Source: Deltaproteobacteria bacterium (GTDB lineage Bacteria; Myxococcota_A; UBA796; SXON01). From it: a stretch of 64,000 nucleotides of DNA. The notes beneath the pieces are model-generated. The model did no database searches, was not told where the DNA came from, and saw nothing but the letters and a program-made list of their open reading frames with translations. The stretch is from positions 17,567 to 81,566 of the forward strand of contig CANFCK010000011.1 of NCBI GenBank assembly GCA_947445035.1. The letters run 5' to 3'. The number at the start of each line of letters is the position of its first letter. Within the stretch, counting starts at the first letter, position 1. Made by a program: the position numbers and the translations under genes. Below are positions 55,646 through 64,000 of this stretch, in pieces.

Positions 55646-58066
55646 GTGATGTTCTTCCTCGCGAGCGCGCTTGCCGCCGAGCTGCTGGTCTACACGCCGG
55701 AAGGGTCGCTGCGCTCGGGCGAGCCAGGCCGCATCGGCGTCTATTGTGTTGGTTGCGCGGCCCCGTTGGCGGTCGCGGGGCTTCGAGTCACCGGGGCGCC
55801 GGTGCTCCGCGCCACGGCTGGACCGCAAGGCGCGCTCATCGTGGAGCTCGGCGTGCCCACCGCCGAGGCGCTGATCGTGGAGGCCACGGTCGCCGAGGGC
55901 GGGCTGACCAGCCGCGTCGCGGTCGCGCCCGTTCGGTCCTCGGGGCTGGTCCTGGCGGTGCCGACGGAGGTGCCGGTGGCGCAGTCGACGGTGGAGGTGC
56001 GCCTCTCCGGGACCGACCTGACCCGCGCCGATCAGATATTGGTGCGCGCGTCGGAGGGCACGGTGGGGCCGGTGCGGGTGACCCCCGCGGGGCTGGCGGC
56101 CACCGTGCAGCTGGGCGGAGAGCGCGCAGCGCGGCCGCTCGTGATCGCGGCGCTCGATCTCTCCGATCCCCACGCGCCGCCGGCGCTCGCGGTGGTGCGC
56201 CTGCGCGCGCGTCACGCCGGTGTCGTGGCCGCCGAAGTGGGCACCCGGTTGAGCATCCGGATCGGCCAGCGCTCGTACGGTCCTTTCGTGGCGGGGGCCG
56301 AGGGCGCCGCCGCTGTCGCCTTTGAGGCGATGCCGGGCGAGGCGACCTACGAACTCACGGTCTCCGACGACCTTGGCAACACCCAGAAGTTGACGCAGCC
56401 GGTCCCCGCCGTGACGGGTCCCACGATCTTGGTGGTCGAGGATCTTCGCGCCGCGGCTCCGCAGCTGTGGTTGTCGGCGGTCGACGAGCGCGCCACGCCC
56501 TGGTCGGGTGCCGCCCCCGTCTGTCGCAGCGGCGCGACCGCGCCCGAGGCCGCAGTCCCGATGGGCGTTGCTCAGTGGCGGTGGCGTCCCGGCTCGTCGC
56601 AGGGTGCCATGGGGGAAGTCGCGACCGTATGTACGCTCGGCACGGTACAGCGCCAGACGCGACTCACGGTTGCGGCCCGGGCCCCGGAGGCCATCACGTT
56701 GCGCTTGTACCCCGACGTTCTGTCGGCGGACTTCCCGCTGGCGGAGGTGCTCGCGACGCTCATCGACCAGAATGGGGAGCGCGTGGACGTCCGCGGGCTT
56801 GAGTTGTCGGCCGCGCACGGGAAGATGGTGCTGCATCCTTCTGGTGATGCCCTCCGCGCCGAGTATGACGGCACCGCGGCCGCGGCCTTGGGGGAAGACG
56901 TCGTCCACGCTCGGTGGAGCCGGCGGACGGGGGTCGGCGCGCCGCGAGCGTTGTCGCTCTGCGCGGCCAACGCCGACTCCGGTTTGGTCGCGGTCGCACG
57001 GGTCGTGGACAGTCGGGGCGATCCGCTTCCCGCAGTGGGGGTCCGCATGAGCGCCGGGGGCGCGCCCCTGCGCGAGGTCCCCAGCGACGAACGTGGTTTT
57101 GCCCGCTGGCTCCTGCCGTCCGCCGCCGGCCCGGTCAGGCTTCGAGCCGAGGCTGGGGCGGCCGCGGCAGAAGCGTTGGGCCTCGCAGATCAGCCAGGCG
57201 ATCCAGGCTGCCTGGCTCGCGCCGAACCGGGCGTCGCCGACCTGAATGCCCGCGTCCGCGTGCCGATTCGGAGCGGGCGGGTCCGCCAGGTCTTCCTGGA
57301 CGTCGAACCGCGGACGGTCACGCTCGGGCCGGGCGCCACGGCCGAGATCCGGGTGCGGATGCTCGACGGTGCCGGGGCGCCGGTCCGCGATGAGCCGCTG
57401 GCGCTCACCACCTCGGAGGGGGTCGTCAGTCCTCCAGTCGCGACGTCCGACGGTACGCTGGTCGCCCGATTCAAGCCGGGTTCGGACCTGGGCGCTCGCG
57501 ACGTGACCATCACCGCGACCTCCTCTGCCGGTACGGTCGCGACGTCGTTTTCCATCGCTCCTCGCCCCGTGCGTGGTCTGGTCGCGGCGGGTTTCGGCTG
57601 GGTCGGCAACTTCGGCTCGATTTCGTCTCCCAGTGGTAGCGTCTCGGTCGAGCGGGGCCTGCCGGTCGGCGGACTTTCGGCGCGACTCGGGGTGGGGGTG
57701 TATGGCTTGTCCGAGACCGTCGAGTCGGCGAGCGGCTCCGTTGACACGCTGGGGACCTTCTTTCCCATCGACGTCGGCGTCTCCGTTGCCGATCGGGGCC
57801 CTCGGTTCTCCTTGAGCGCCGGTATCAGCCTCGCGCTGATTCCCTACATGTTGGAGGCCGACTTTGGGGGTGAGGACGCAGTCGCGGGCGCGGGGTTGGC
57901 GGCGCCGGGCGTGGATGGCCGCGGCTCGTTCGGCTGGCGGATCGGGCAGACCGAGTTGTACGCCGAGGTCGGGTACCTGTTGTTCACGGTGCCGGCCGGT
58001 ACCGTGACCCTGACGCAGAATGCGGGGGGACTCCGCGCAATCGTCGGATATCGGCTACTCTATTGA
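55646..58066 (+). CDS. Exported protein with invasin-type Ig-like domain and C-terminal barrel
   Basis: GTG 55646 or ATG 55649; signal MMFFLASALA. 806 residues. Repeated Ig-like strands, with a Big_1/invasin-like unit near residue 550-640 (FLDVEPRTVTLGPGATAEIR ... VTITATSSAGTV). The last 160 residues are barrel-like (GLVAAGFGWVGNFGSISSPS ... LRAIVGYRLLY). It could be a self-anchoring surface protein. The stop TGA at 58064-58066 almost touches the next gene's start. Confidence 0.6.
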   Translation: MMFFLASALAAELLVYTPEGSLRSGEPGRIGVYCVGCAAPLAVAGLRVTGAPVLRATAGPQGALIVELGVPTAEALIVEATVAEGGLTSRVAVAPVRSSGLVLAVPTEVPVAQSTVEVRLSGTDLTRADQILVRASEGTVGPVRVTPAGLAATVQLGGERAARPLVIAALDLSDPHAPPALAVVRLRARHAGVVAAEVGTRLSIRIGQRSYGPFVAGAEGAAAVAFEAMPGEATYELTVSDDLGNTQKLTQPVPAVTGPTILVVEDLRAAAPQLWLSAVDERATPWSGAAPVCRSGATAPEAAVPMGVAQWRWRPGSSQGAMGEVATVCTLGTVQRQTRLTVAARAPEAITLRLYPDVLSADFPLAEVLATLIDQNGERVDVRGLELSAAHGKMVLHPSGDALRAEYDGTAAAALGEDVVHARWSRRTGVGAPRALSLCAANADSGLVAVARVVDSRGDPLPAVGVRMSAGGAPLREVPSDERGFARWLLPSAAGPVRLRAEAGAAAAEALGLADQPGDPGCLARAEPGVADLNARVRVPIRSGRVRQVFLDVEPRTVTLGPGATAEIRVRMLDGAGAPVRDEPLALTTSEGVVSPPVATSDGTLVARFKPGSDLGARDVTITATSSAGTVATSFSIAPRPVRGLVAAGFGWVGNFGSISSPSGSVSVERGLPVGGLSARLGVGVYGLSETVESASGSVDTLGTFFPIDVGVSVADRGPRFSLSAGISLALIPYMLEADFGGEDAVAGAGLAAPGVDGRGSFGWRIGQTELYAEVGYLLFTVPAGTVTLTQNAGGLRAIVGYRLLY

Positions 58067-58068
58067 CG

Positions 58069-61000
58069 ATGGCGTTCCTTCTCGCCGTTTTCGCCGCCTG
58101 TGCGCCCTCCGCGCCGACGCCAGAGTTGTTTTCCATCGAGCCCGCGCGCGGGTGGCGTGGCGAGGTGACCAGCGTCGTGCTCGCCGGTGATCACCTTCTG
58201 CCGCGCGTTTCCCTTGGCGACGTCGACCCCGTGGATGCCGAGTTCGAGGCCTGGCTCGAGGGGCCCGACGGGAAGTTGCGTCTGGAGGGTGCAGAACTCG
58301 TCGACTACGACCACCTGGTGGCGCAGGTGCCCGCGGGAATCGCGGCGGGCAGCTATCCGGTGGTGGTGCGCACGCCCGCAGGCGACGAAGCGCGGCTGGA
58401 GGCGGGGTTCTTCGTCTCGACCACCCGGGCAGACCACCTCGTGCTTCGGCCCACCGCGGGGGTGGCCTACGACCTCGGCGAGTACGCCAGCATCGAGCTC
58501 CAGGTCGAGGATCCAAATGACGAGGTGGTCGCGACCAATCTGGAGGTCGAGATCTCTGCCTCGGCGGCGGACGGCACCGAAGGGGTCGAGTTCGCGGCCG
58601 ACCAGCTGGTGGGGCAGGCCGCTGCTGGATCCGGGGTTGGAATCACCGGGCGCCTGGATGCCGATGGCAGCACGACCGTGCTCGTCCGGTCCACCACGGC
58701 GGCCGACGTCACATTCTCGGCCACCGCGCTCTCGGAGCAGGGGCTCGACGACGCCGCCCCACTGGTGCTGAGTTGGCAGACGGGTGGGCTGGCCAACGTG
58801 ATTGTCAGCTTGCCGTTCACGCCGTTCCGGGCTCGCGCCGGCACCCCGTTTCAGGTGCATCTCGCGTTGGAGGATGAGTTCGGGAATCCGCTTCCCCACA
58901 CCTACGCCCGCGTCTCGATCTCCGACGCCTGTGGGTCCTTCCGCACCGTCGCCGACGTGATCGGGGAAGGGGAGGCGGAGGTCACCCTCGATGTCGCCTG
59001 TGACGCCGACCGGCTGACGGTTTTCAACGCGTCGGTCGAGGTCGTCAGTGACGACTTCGTCGTCCTCGCGGGGGAAATGGCCGGCTACAATGTCATCGCA
59101 ACGCCGGACACGTTCGTGGAAGCCGGGGTGCAGCCGGTGCTGGTCCTGGTCGAAGCGGTGGACGTCTACGGGAATCGGGTGGATGAGTTCGATGGCGCCA
59201 TCACGCTCACAGACCAGCTCGGCGGGCTCGATGGCGACCGCACCACGTGCCCTTCGATCACCGGGGGCGCCACCTTGTGTGCGACGTACCTTCGCCGCGC
59301 CGGAATGGACTTCTTCCGGGTGATCGACGACGAGCTTCGCGCCGCGACGTCCAACTCGGTGGAGGTGGTGGCGAGCGATCCGGTCTCGGTGGCGCTGTCG
59401 CTTGGCGCGGCCGATGTGATCGCCGGCAACGAGGTCGCGGCCTCGCTGGCGGTGGCCGACGCGTGGGGCAACGCCGTGGAGATCGAGCCCGGGGGGGTGG
59501 ATCCGGTGACCATGACCGATGACAGCGCTTCGGTGCAGTGCGATTGGACGGGGCCCATCGCCGAGGGCCGCCAGGGATTCTTGTGCACGTTCACCAACGC
59601 CTATGTGGACTCGGTGGTTCAGGCCGAGCTCCCTCGGCTGGGCCTCATCGGCCTGGCGCCGGACGCGGTGACCATCCAAAACGCCGAGCTCTCGGTGGTG
59701 ACGTTCACTGTGCCGTCGACCGTCGTCGCCGGGGTTGCCTTCACGCTGAGCGCGTCTGGCTTCGACGAGTACGGCAACCCGTACCAGCGCCAGACCGACC
59801 CGGTGGTGGACGTGTCGGACAGCTCTGGAACCCTGAGCGTGTCGAGTGTGTCGCTGGATGCCAACGGGGATGCGCTCACGAGCGCATCCCTCACTACCGC
59901 GGGCACCGGCGCCCGCATACGGGCCGCTCGGTACGGCGCGACTGCGGGGCTCTCCAGCCCGATCAGGGTTGTGGCCGGCTCGATGGCTGGTTTTGATGTC
60001 CAGGCCCCGCCCTGGGTGGGGATCGGCCACGACCTGGACGTGGTCGTCACCCCCGTCGACTCCTTTGGGAACACCGTCGCGACCTACACGGGCGCGCCGA
60101 CCGTCTCCATCACCGACACGGTCTGCCAGTCCGTCACGCTGGCGCCGTTGTCCGGCGTCGCCGCCGCCGCCGCGTTGACCTGCGACGACGTTCGCGTCGG
60201 GGCCACCGTGCTCGTGGTGGACGGGACCTACAGTTCCAGCAGCGACACCGTCGACGTCGTGGACTTCGAGTGCGCCTCGCCGCCCGTCGCGACCCTTACG
60301 GTCGACGGCGGGGACGAGGCGGTGTCCTGTCTCGGAAGCGGCGGGGCCACGGTCGAGGCCGACGGCTCCGGGTCGGGCGTGGGGGCCGCTGACCTCGCGA
60401 TCTTCTCCTTCATCGAGACTGATGGCGCGCTCTCTCGCGACAGCACCGCGCTCGCAGAGTTCACTTGGAGCACGGCCGGGCCGCGTTTGGTGGAGATGTT
60501 GGTGGTGGATGACGACGGCTGTGGCACCACCGCCTCCGCCTGGAGTTGGGTGGGTGAGGACGACGGCGAGCCGACCGGGCCGGTGGAGCTCGTGGCCAGT
60601 GACAGCTCGGTCGCCACCGGCGGCTTCGTCACCGTGGACGTCGCCGCCTACGACTGCACCGGCGATGTCGCCGGGGGACAGGACATCCTGCTTCGGGCGT
60701 CGCTGGGCCAGGTCGCCGGGTCCAGCTCTGGGGCGGGGCTGGTCTTGACCCTCGATGCCAGCGGCGAAGGCACCGTGACGTGGGATTTCCCTGACGGCTA
60801 CGCGGCCCTGGGCATGCTTGCCGCGGGCTCTCCGAGCGCCGGTGCCTACGGGGCCACGCTGGTGGCAGTCACCCAGGACAGCGCCCGCCCCCATGTGATC
60901 GACGTGACCCCCAGCGGCTCCACCAGCGGAAGCGTCGACGAGGTCGTGCTGCGCTTCGACGAGCCGCTTTTGTCGAGCATGGTGTCCGCGGTCAGCGTGA

Positions 61001-61551
61001 CCGGGCCCTCGGGGAGCGAAAGCCTCACCGCCAGCCTCGACGGAAGCACCCTGACCCTGACCCTCGCCCACGCGGTGGACGCGTCGGCCGGCACCTACAC
61101 CGTCACGGTCCCCGACAGCGTGCGCGACGAAGCCGGGAACCGCGTGGACGGCGCCTGGAGCGGGTCGGCGGGGGCGTTCTCCTCCGCGTTTGGTGCCGTG
61201 ACCAACGCCCTCCCAGCGACGGCGGGCTGCACGGTCAGCACCGATGCTTTCTTTCCCGACGGCGACGACGGGACGGGGGAAGAGGCCGACGCCGTAGCGT
61301 TCACCCCGGTCACCGCCGGCAGCCCGGCGTGGTGGTGGCTGGTCGTGACGGATGCGGCCGACGACCACGTCCGGAGTACCCGCGTGGACGGCTCGGCGGC
61401 GAGCATCTCCTGGGACGGCACCGGCGATGACGGCGTCATCGTCCCCAGCGGCGACTACCTCGTCCAGATCGTCGCCATCGACAACAACGACAACCAGGGC
61501 GAGGTGTGCCTCGAAAGCATCACCCTCGACCACCGACTGGAGCTGCCATGA
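58069..61551 (+). CDS. Giant Ig-like multidomain lipoprotein with FlgD-like end
   Basis: ATG 58069; MAFLLAVFAAC is a short lipobox signal (TTG 58063 is possible). 1160 residues. An IPT/TIG-like opening (ELFSIEPARGWRGEVTSVVL), then repeated Ig/filamin-like units of the type ALEDEFGNPLPHTYARVSI and VEAVDVYGNRVDEFDGAITL, a SbsA-like Ig domain (DVTPSGSTSGSVDEVVLRFD), and a C-terminal FlgD-like Ig piece (WDGTGDDGVIVPSGDYLVQI). Surface adhesion or architecture is likely. A full-length antisense ORF exists but is spurious. Confidence 0.65.
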   Translation: MAFLLAVFAACAPSAPTPELFSIEPARGWRGEVTSVVLAGDHLLPRVSLGDVDPVDAEFEAWLEGPDGKLRLEGAELVDYDHLVAQVPAGIAAGSYPVVVRTPAGDEARLEAGFFVSTTRADHLVLRPTAGVAYDLGEYASIELQVEDPNDEVVATNLEVEISASAADGTEGVEFAADQLVGQAAAGSGVGITGRLDADGSTTVLVRSTTAADVTFSATALSEQGLDDAAPLVLSWQTGGLANVIVSLPFTPFRARAGTPFQVHLALEDEFGNPLPHTYARVSISDACGSFRTVADVIGEGEAEVTLDVACDADRLTVFNASVEVVSDDFVVLAGEMAGYNVIATPDTFVEAGVQPVLVLVEAVDVYGNRVDEFDGAITLTDQLGGLDGDRTTCPSITGGATLCATYLRRAGMDFFRVIDDELRAATSNSVEVVASDPVSVALSLGAADVIAGNEVAASLAVADAWGNAVEIEPGGVDPVTMTDDSASVQCDWTGPIAEGRQGFLCTFTNAYVDSVVQAELPRLGLIGLAPDAVTIQNAELSVVTFTVPSTVVAGVAFTLSASGFDEYGNPYQRQTDPVVDVSDSSGTLSVSSVSLDANGDALTSASLTTAGTGARIRAARYGATAGLSSPIRVVAGSMAGFDVQAPPWVGIGHDLDVVVTPVDSFGNTVATYTGAPTVSITDTVCQSVTLAPLSGVAAAAALTCDDVRVGATVLVVDGTYSSSSDTVDVVDFECASPPVATLTVDGGDEAVSCLGSGGATVEADGSGSGVGAADLAIFSFIETDGALSRDSTALAEFTWSTAGPRLVEMLVVDDDGCGTTASAWSWVGEDDGEPTGPVELVASDSSVATGGFVTVDVAAYDCTGDVAGGQDILLRASLGQVAGSSSGAGLVLTLDASGEGTVTWDFPDGYAALGMLAAGSPSAGAYGATLVAVTQDSARPHVIDVTPSGSTSGSVDEVVLRFDEPLLSSMVSAVSVTGPSGSESLTASLDGSTLTLTLAHAVDASAGTYTVTVPDSVRDEAGNRVDGAWSGSAGAFSSAFGAVTNALPATAGCTVSTDAFFPDGDDGTGEEADAVAFTPVTAGSPAWWWLVVTDAADDHVRSTRVDGSAASISWDGTGDDGVIVPSGDYLVQIVAIDNNDNQGEVCLESITLDHRLELP

Positions 61552-62216
61552 GCGAAAATCCCATCGATCTCGACCGCTGGCGCCTCGCTGAGCTGGGTCA
61601 GCAGGCCGCGATGTTGGTGCACCAGCTGCGCCAGCCGCTCTTCACCATCCGCGGACTGGTGCAGCTGGCCGAGGTCGATCCGGCACGCGCTGCGCTCCAC
61701 CTGAAAACGGCGCGGGGCCAACTCGACGTTTTGGAGTCGTTGGTGGACGGGTGGGCGGACTTTTCCAGGCGACCGGGGCGGGCCGACGAGCGCTTCGACA
61801 TCCGCGCGCCGGTTGAGAGCGCGCTGGTGCTCCTGCGGCATCGCGGGCACTCGTTGGGCGTGGCCGTCGAGTCCGAGCTTGGGCCTGGTTTGGTGGTGCG
61901 GAGCAGCCTGCTTGGCGTGCAGCAGGCCGTGGTGAACCTCGGCCAGAACGCGATCGAAGCGATGGACGGACAGCCGGAGGCCCGGCTCAGCCTCCGCGTG
62001 GATGGCGCCGACATCGTCGTCGAAGACAACGGTCCCGGCTTGCCCGATGCGGTGCACGACCACCTTTTCCGGCCCTTTGTCACCACCAAGCCCAAGGGCA
62101 CGGGGCTGGGCTTGGTGATCGCCCGTAGGCTGGTCGAAGGCAGCGGCGGCCAGCTGCGGCTTGAGGAGGCCCGCACCGGCGTCCGCTGGCGCATCGTGCT
62201 ACCCGCCGCCGCATGA
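61548..62216 (+). CDS. Soluble sensor histidine kinase
   Basis: ATG overlaps the lipoprotein stop (ATGA). 222 residues. Dimerisation/phosphoacceptor helix with MLVHQLRQPLFTIRGL (His25), N box VVNLGQNAIEAM, G1 VEDNGPGLP, F box FRPFVTTK, G2 GTGLGLVIARRL. There is no membrane segment, no PAS and no sensor domain, and no response regulator is adjacent. Its embedding in a surface-protein operon is unusual. Confidence 0.85.
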   Translation: MSENPIDLDRWRLAELGQQAAMLVHQLRQPLFTIRGLVQLAEVDPARAALHLKTARGQLDVLESLVDGWADFSRRPGRADERFDIRAPVESALVLLRHRGHSLGVAVESELGPGLVVRSSLLGVQQAVVNLGQNAIEAMDGQPEARLSLRVDGADIVVEDNGPGLPDAVHDHLFRPFVTTKPKGTGLGLVIARRLVEGSGGQLRLEEARTGVRWRIVLPAAA

Positions 62217-62710
62217 ACGACGACGATCTCGACGGCGAGCCCGAGGCTCACCTGGCCGACCTCGGGCCGCGGTTCATGGCCGCGCTCGAGGCACGCTCAG
62301 GCGGTCGTGTGGACGTCGCGATTGAAAGTTTGCTCAGCATCCTCCGCGTCGAACCGCGGCTGGCGGAGCCGCGGATGGAGCTGGGCCGCATCTACTTGGA
62401 CATGGGCCGGCTGGACGAGGCTGAAGCCGAAGCCCGCGAGGCCATTCGTGTCTTGGAGGCAGGCGGCATCTGGACCGAAGAGCTTCCCGAGCACATCGTC
62501 GCCGCCCTGGCCTGGGCCCTGCTGGGCGAAGTGCTCAAGGAGCTGGCCGCCACCGACGACGTGGTCTTCGGCGACGATCCGGCCCGGTTCGCGGAGCTTC
62601 TTGCCCAGAGCCGCGCGGCGTTCGCCCGCGCCCACACCCTGGACCCCAGCGATTCGGTGAGCGGTCTGACCGCGGCCGAGCTTGAGCCCGAACCCGACGA
62701 CGTGCACTGA
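62213..62710 (+). CDS. TPR-type helical protein coupled to histidine kinase
   Basis: ATG overlaps the kinase stop (ATGA). 165 residues. Two or three TPR-like helical pairs (RVDVAIESLLSILRVEP; RLDEAEAEAREAIRVLEAGG) and acidic ends. Could act as a protein-interaction partner or regulator for the kinase; inferred from coupling only. Confidence 0.6.
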   Translation: MNDDDLDGEPEAHLADLGPRFMAALEARSGGRVDVAIESLLSILRVEPRLAEPRMELGRIYLDMGRLDEAEAEAREAIRVLEAGGIWTEELPEHIVAALAWALLGEVLKELAATDDVVFGDDPARFAELLAQSRAAFARAHTLDPSDSVSGLTAAELEPEPDDVH

Positions 62711-62782
62711 AAATCCTCACCCCGCCCGCTTGGGCTCGGGGTAGCTTGTGTCCGGTCAGTGAACCTTCCGCCTTCCCCGGTG

Positions 62783-64000
62783 ATGTCCATGTCGCTGCTC
62801 TTCGTGCCGCTGCTGCTCGCTCTCTCCTGTTCCGATGACAACGGCGCGGTTCCGGCCCCCGTGGCCTCGGCGGCTCGACAGGACGGTGACGCGCTCGGCT
62901 CGGTCGTGCGGACCGACCTCCGGGCGTTCGCCGCCAAGGGCAACCAGTTCGACTTCGTCAACCCTTCGTGGAGCCTGGATGGCAACCTCGGACCGGAGGG
63001 GCTCACGGTGGGTCGTGCCGACGGTGAACTGCGGATGCGCTTCGCCGCGTGGGGTCGCAACGGCGATCTGCGGGAAGTTGACGCGGTTGCTCCGGCGATT
63101 GGCGCGTGTGTGCACGAAGTACGTCCCGATGGCGCGTGCGCGCGGCAGGTCGAGTTTGCTCACGCTGGCGCCACGGAATGGTGGGCCAACCTCGCCGAGG
63201 GTCTTGAGCAGGGCTGGGACCTTGACGAGCGTCCGGCGGGTGAGGGCCCGCTGCTCCTGGATGTCGACGTGTCCGGCGCCATCGTCGATGGCGACGAAGC
63301 CGAGCTCTGGCTCACCGCGGACGACGGTACCGCCTACCGCTACAGCGCGCTCGCCGCGTGGGATTCGAGCGGAGACGCGCTTGACGCCTGGTTCGAAGTC
63401 ACGGATGCGGGCCTTCGCATCGTGGTCGACGACGAGGGCGCCGAGTGGCCCATCACGGTTGATCCGGTGCTCACCACGGCGTCCACAACCCTCGACGGGG
63501 AGGCGACCTCCAACTCCTTCGGCTACGCTGTCGAACGCGCAGGCGACGTCAACAACGACGGCTACGACGACCTCGTGGTCGGCGCCTACGGGTACTCCAC
63601 CAACACCGGTCGCGCCTACGTCTTCCACGGTTCGGCCAGCGGCATCTCCAGCACCGCGGCCACCACGCTTACCGGCGGGGGCACTTCCGAGTACTTCGGG
63701 GCCGCGGCGCGCGGGGCCGGCGACGTCAACAACGACGGCTATGACGACCTGATCGTCGGCGCCTACAACGTTGGCGAGGCGACTGTTTACTTCGGTTCGT
63801 CTGCGGGCATCACCACCGCCGGCGCGGTCGCGCTGACCGGCAGCAGCTCCTCGACGGGCTTCGGCTATGCCGTTTCTGGGTTGGGCGACGTCAACGGCGA
63901 CGGCTACCCCGACGTCGGCGTCGGGGAGTACAAGTACAGCACCACCATCGGGCGCATGTCGGTCTTCCACGGCAGCGCCAGCTTCGACAGCACGGCGGAC
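62783..64000 (+). CDS. FG-GAP (integrin-alpha-like) repeat lipoprotein, 3' end outside window
   Basis: Start ATG 62783 (ATG 62789 is also in frame) gives MSMSLLFVPLLLALSC with a lipobox. The frame is open to the window end. Residues about 25-230 are an unrecognised beta-rich domain (EAELWLTADDGTAYRYSALA). Then FG-GAP units of the type GDVNNDGYDDLVVGAYGYST, at least three, with DxNxDGYxD calcium loops. Different from the three VCBS/CARDB paralogues earlier in the window. Confidence 0.75.
   Translation, partial: MSMSLLFVPLLLALSCSDDNGAVPAPVASAARQDGDALGSVVRTDLRAFAAKGNQFDFVNPSWSLDGNLGPEGLTVGRADGELRMRFAAWGRNGDLREVDAVAPAIGACVHEVRPDGACARQVEFAHAGATEWWANLAEGLEQGWDLDERPAGEGPLLLDVDVSGAIVDGDEAELWLTADDGTAYRYSALAAWDSSGDALDAWFEVTDAGLRIVVDDEGAEWPITVDPVLTTASTTLDGEATSNSFGYAVERAGDVNNDGYDDLVVGAYGYSTNTGRAYVFHGSASGISSTAATTLTGGGTSEYFGAAARGAGDVNNDGYDDLIVGAYNVGEATVYFGSSAGITTAGAVALTGSSSSTGFGYAVSGLGDVNGDGYPDVGVGEYKYSTTIGRMSVFHGSASFDSTAD

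Noticed and set aside
58060..61533. A 1157-residue antisense ORF covering the giant Ig lipoprotein gene
   Set aside because: It mirrors the sense gene almost exactly, is rich in Arg/His/Gly/Asp, has no recognisable domain or signal and is an artefact of high-GC codon structure.

Overview
The window is about 69% GC by eye and reads as a chromosomal piece of a Myxococcota-like bacterium, probably an uncultured lineage. Supporting signs are exported proteins with VCBS/FG-GAP repeats, a MopE-type calcium-binding repeat lipoprotein, two proteins with MYXO-CTERM-like tails, Asp/Thr/Ser repeat linkers, and the housekeeping order rplY-pth-rpsF-rplI-dnaB-mutS. The assignment is inferred from gene content. 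No rRNA or tRNA gene was recognised.

Layout. 1-1248 is the end of a PPDK-type ATP-grasp protein. 1250-5411 is an accessory patch: a frameshifted REP-associated (RAYT/Y1) transposase, three 51-bp palindromic REP-like units, an 11-bp tandem repeat, and a two-gene operon of a DUF262 (GmrS-like) protein with a HipA-family kinase and no HipB. 5487-10006 carries two large paralogous FG-GAP/CARDB lipoproteins around a small Asp/Thr-rich lipoprotein. A third paralogue lies at 21789-23720. 10130-13115 is a leftward operon: HMA-thioredoxin protein, outer-membrane protein with a disrupted start, and a lipoprotein. 13639-19409 holds an acyl-CoA carboxyltransferase fused to a biotin carrier domain, a polytopic membrane protein, the DbpA helicase and a VF530-type protein. 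19420-21674 is a decay zone with IS66 and IS110 remnants, the C-terminal stub of a ligase-associated helicase and a shortened pdeM.

23835-28057 is a leftward run of overlapping genes: degenerate subtilase, FadL-type porin, MmgE/PrpD-like protein and two small membrane proteins. 28281-34058 carries surface and envelope genes: a carboxypeptidase-regulatory-repeat protein, an L,D-transpeptidase, an ArnT-like membrane protein and an IPT/TIG protein. 34062-43365 holds further leftward genes: YchJ-like, MopE-like, YndJ-like, TIGR01777 epimerase and a lipoprotein. 43575-49641 is the conserved translation/replication/repair block. 49684-55539 mixes CobS, a phosphopantetheinyl transferase, a ferredoxin and MutM. 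55646 to the end is a surface-protein cluster (Ig-like barrel protein, giant Ig lipoprotein, FG-GAP lipoprotein) with a soluble histidine kinase and a TPR protein embedded by stop/start overlaps.

Most notable: the DUF262-HipA pair; the RAYT remnant with its own palindromes; two separate families of intergenic hairpin repeats that sit just downstream of stop codons; a subtilase-like protein without its nucleophile; and the eroded ligase-associated repair locus.
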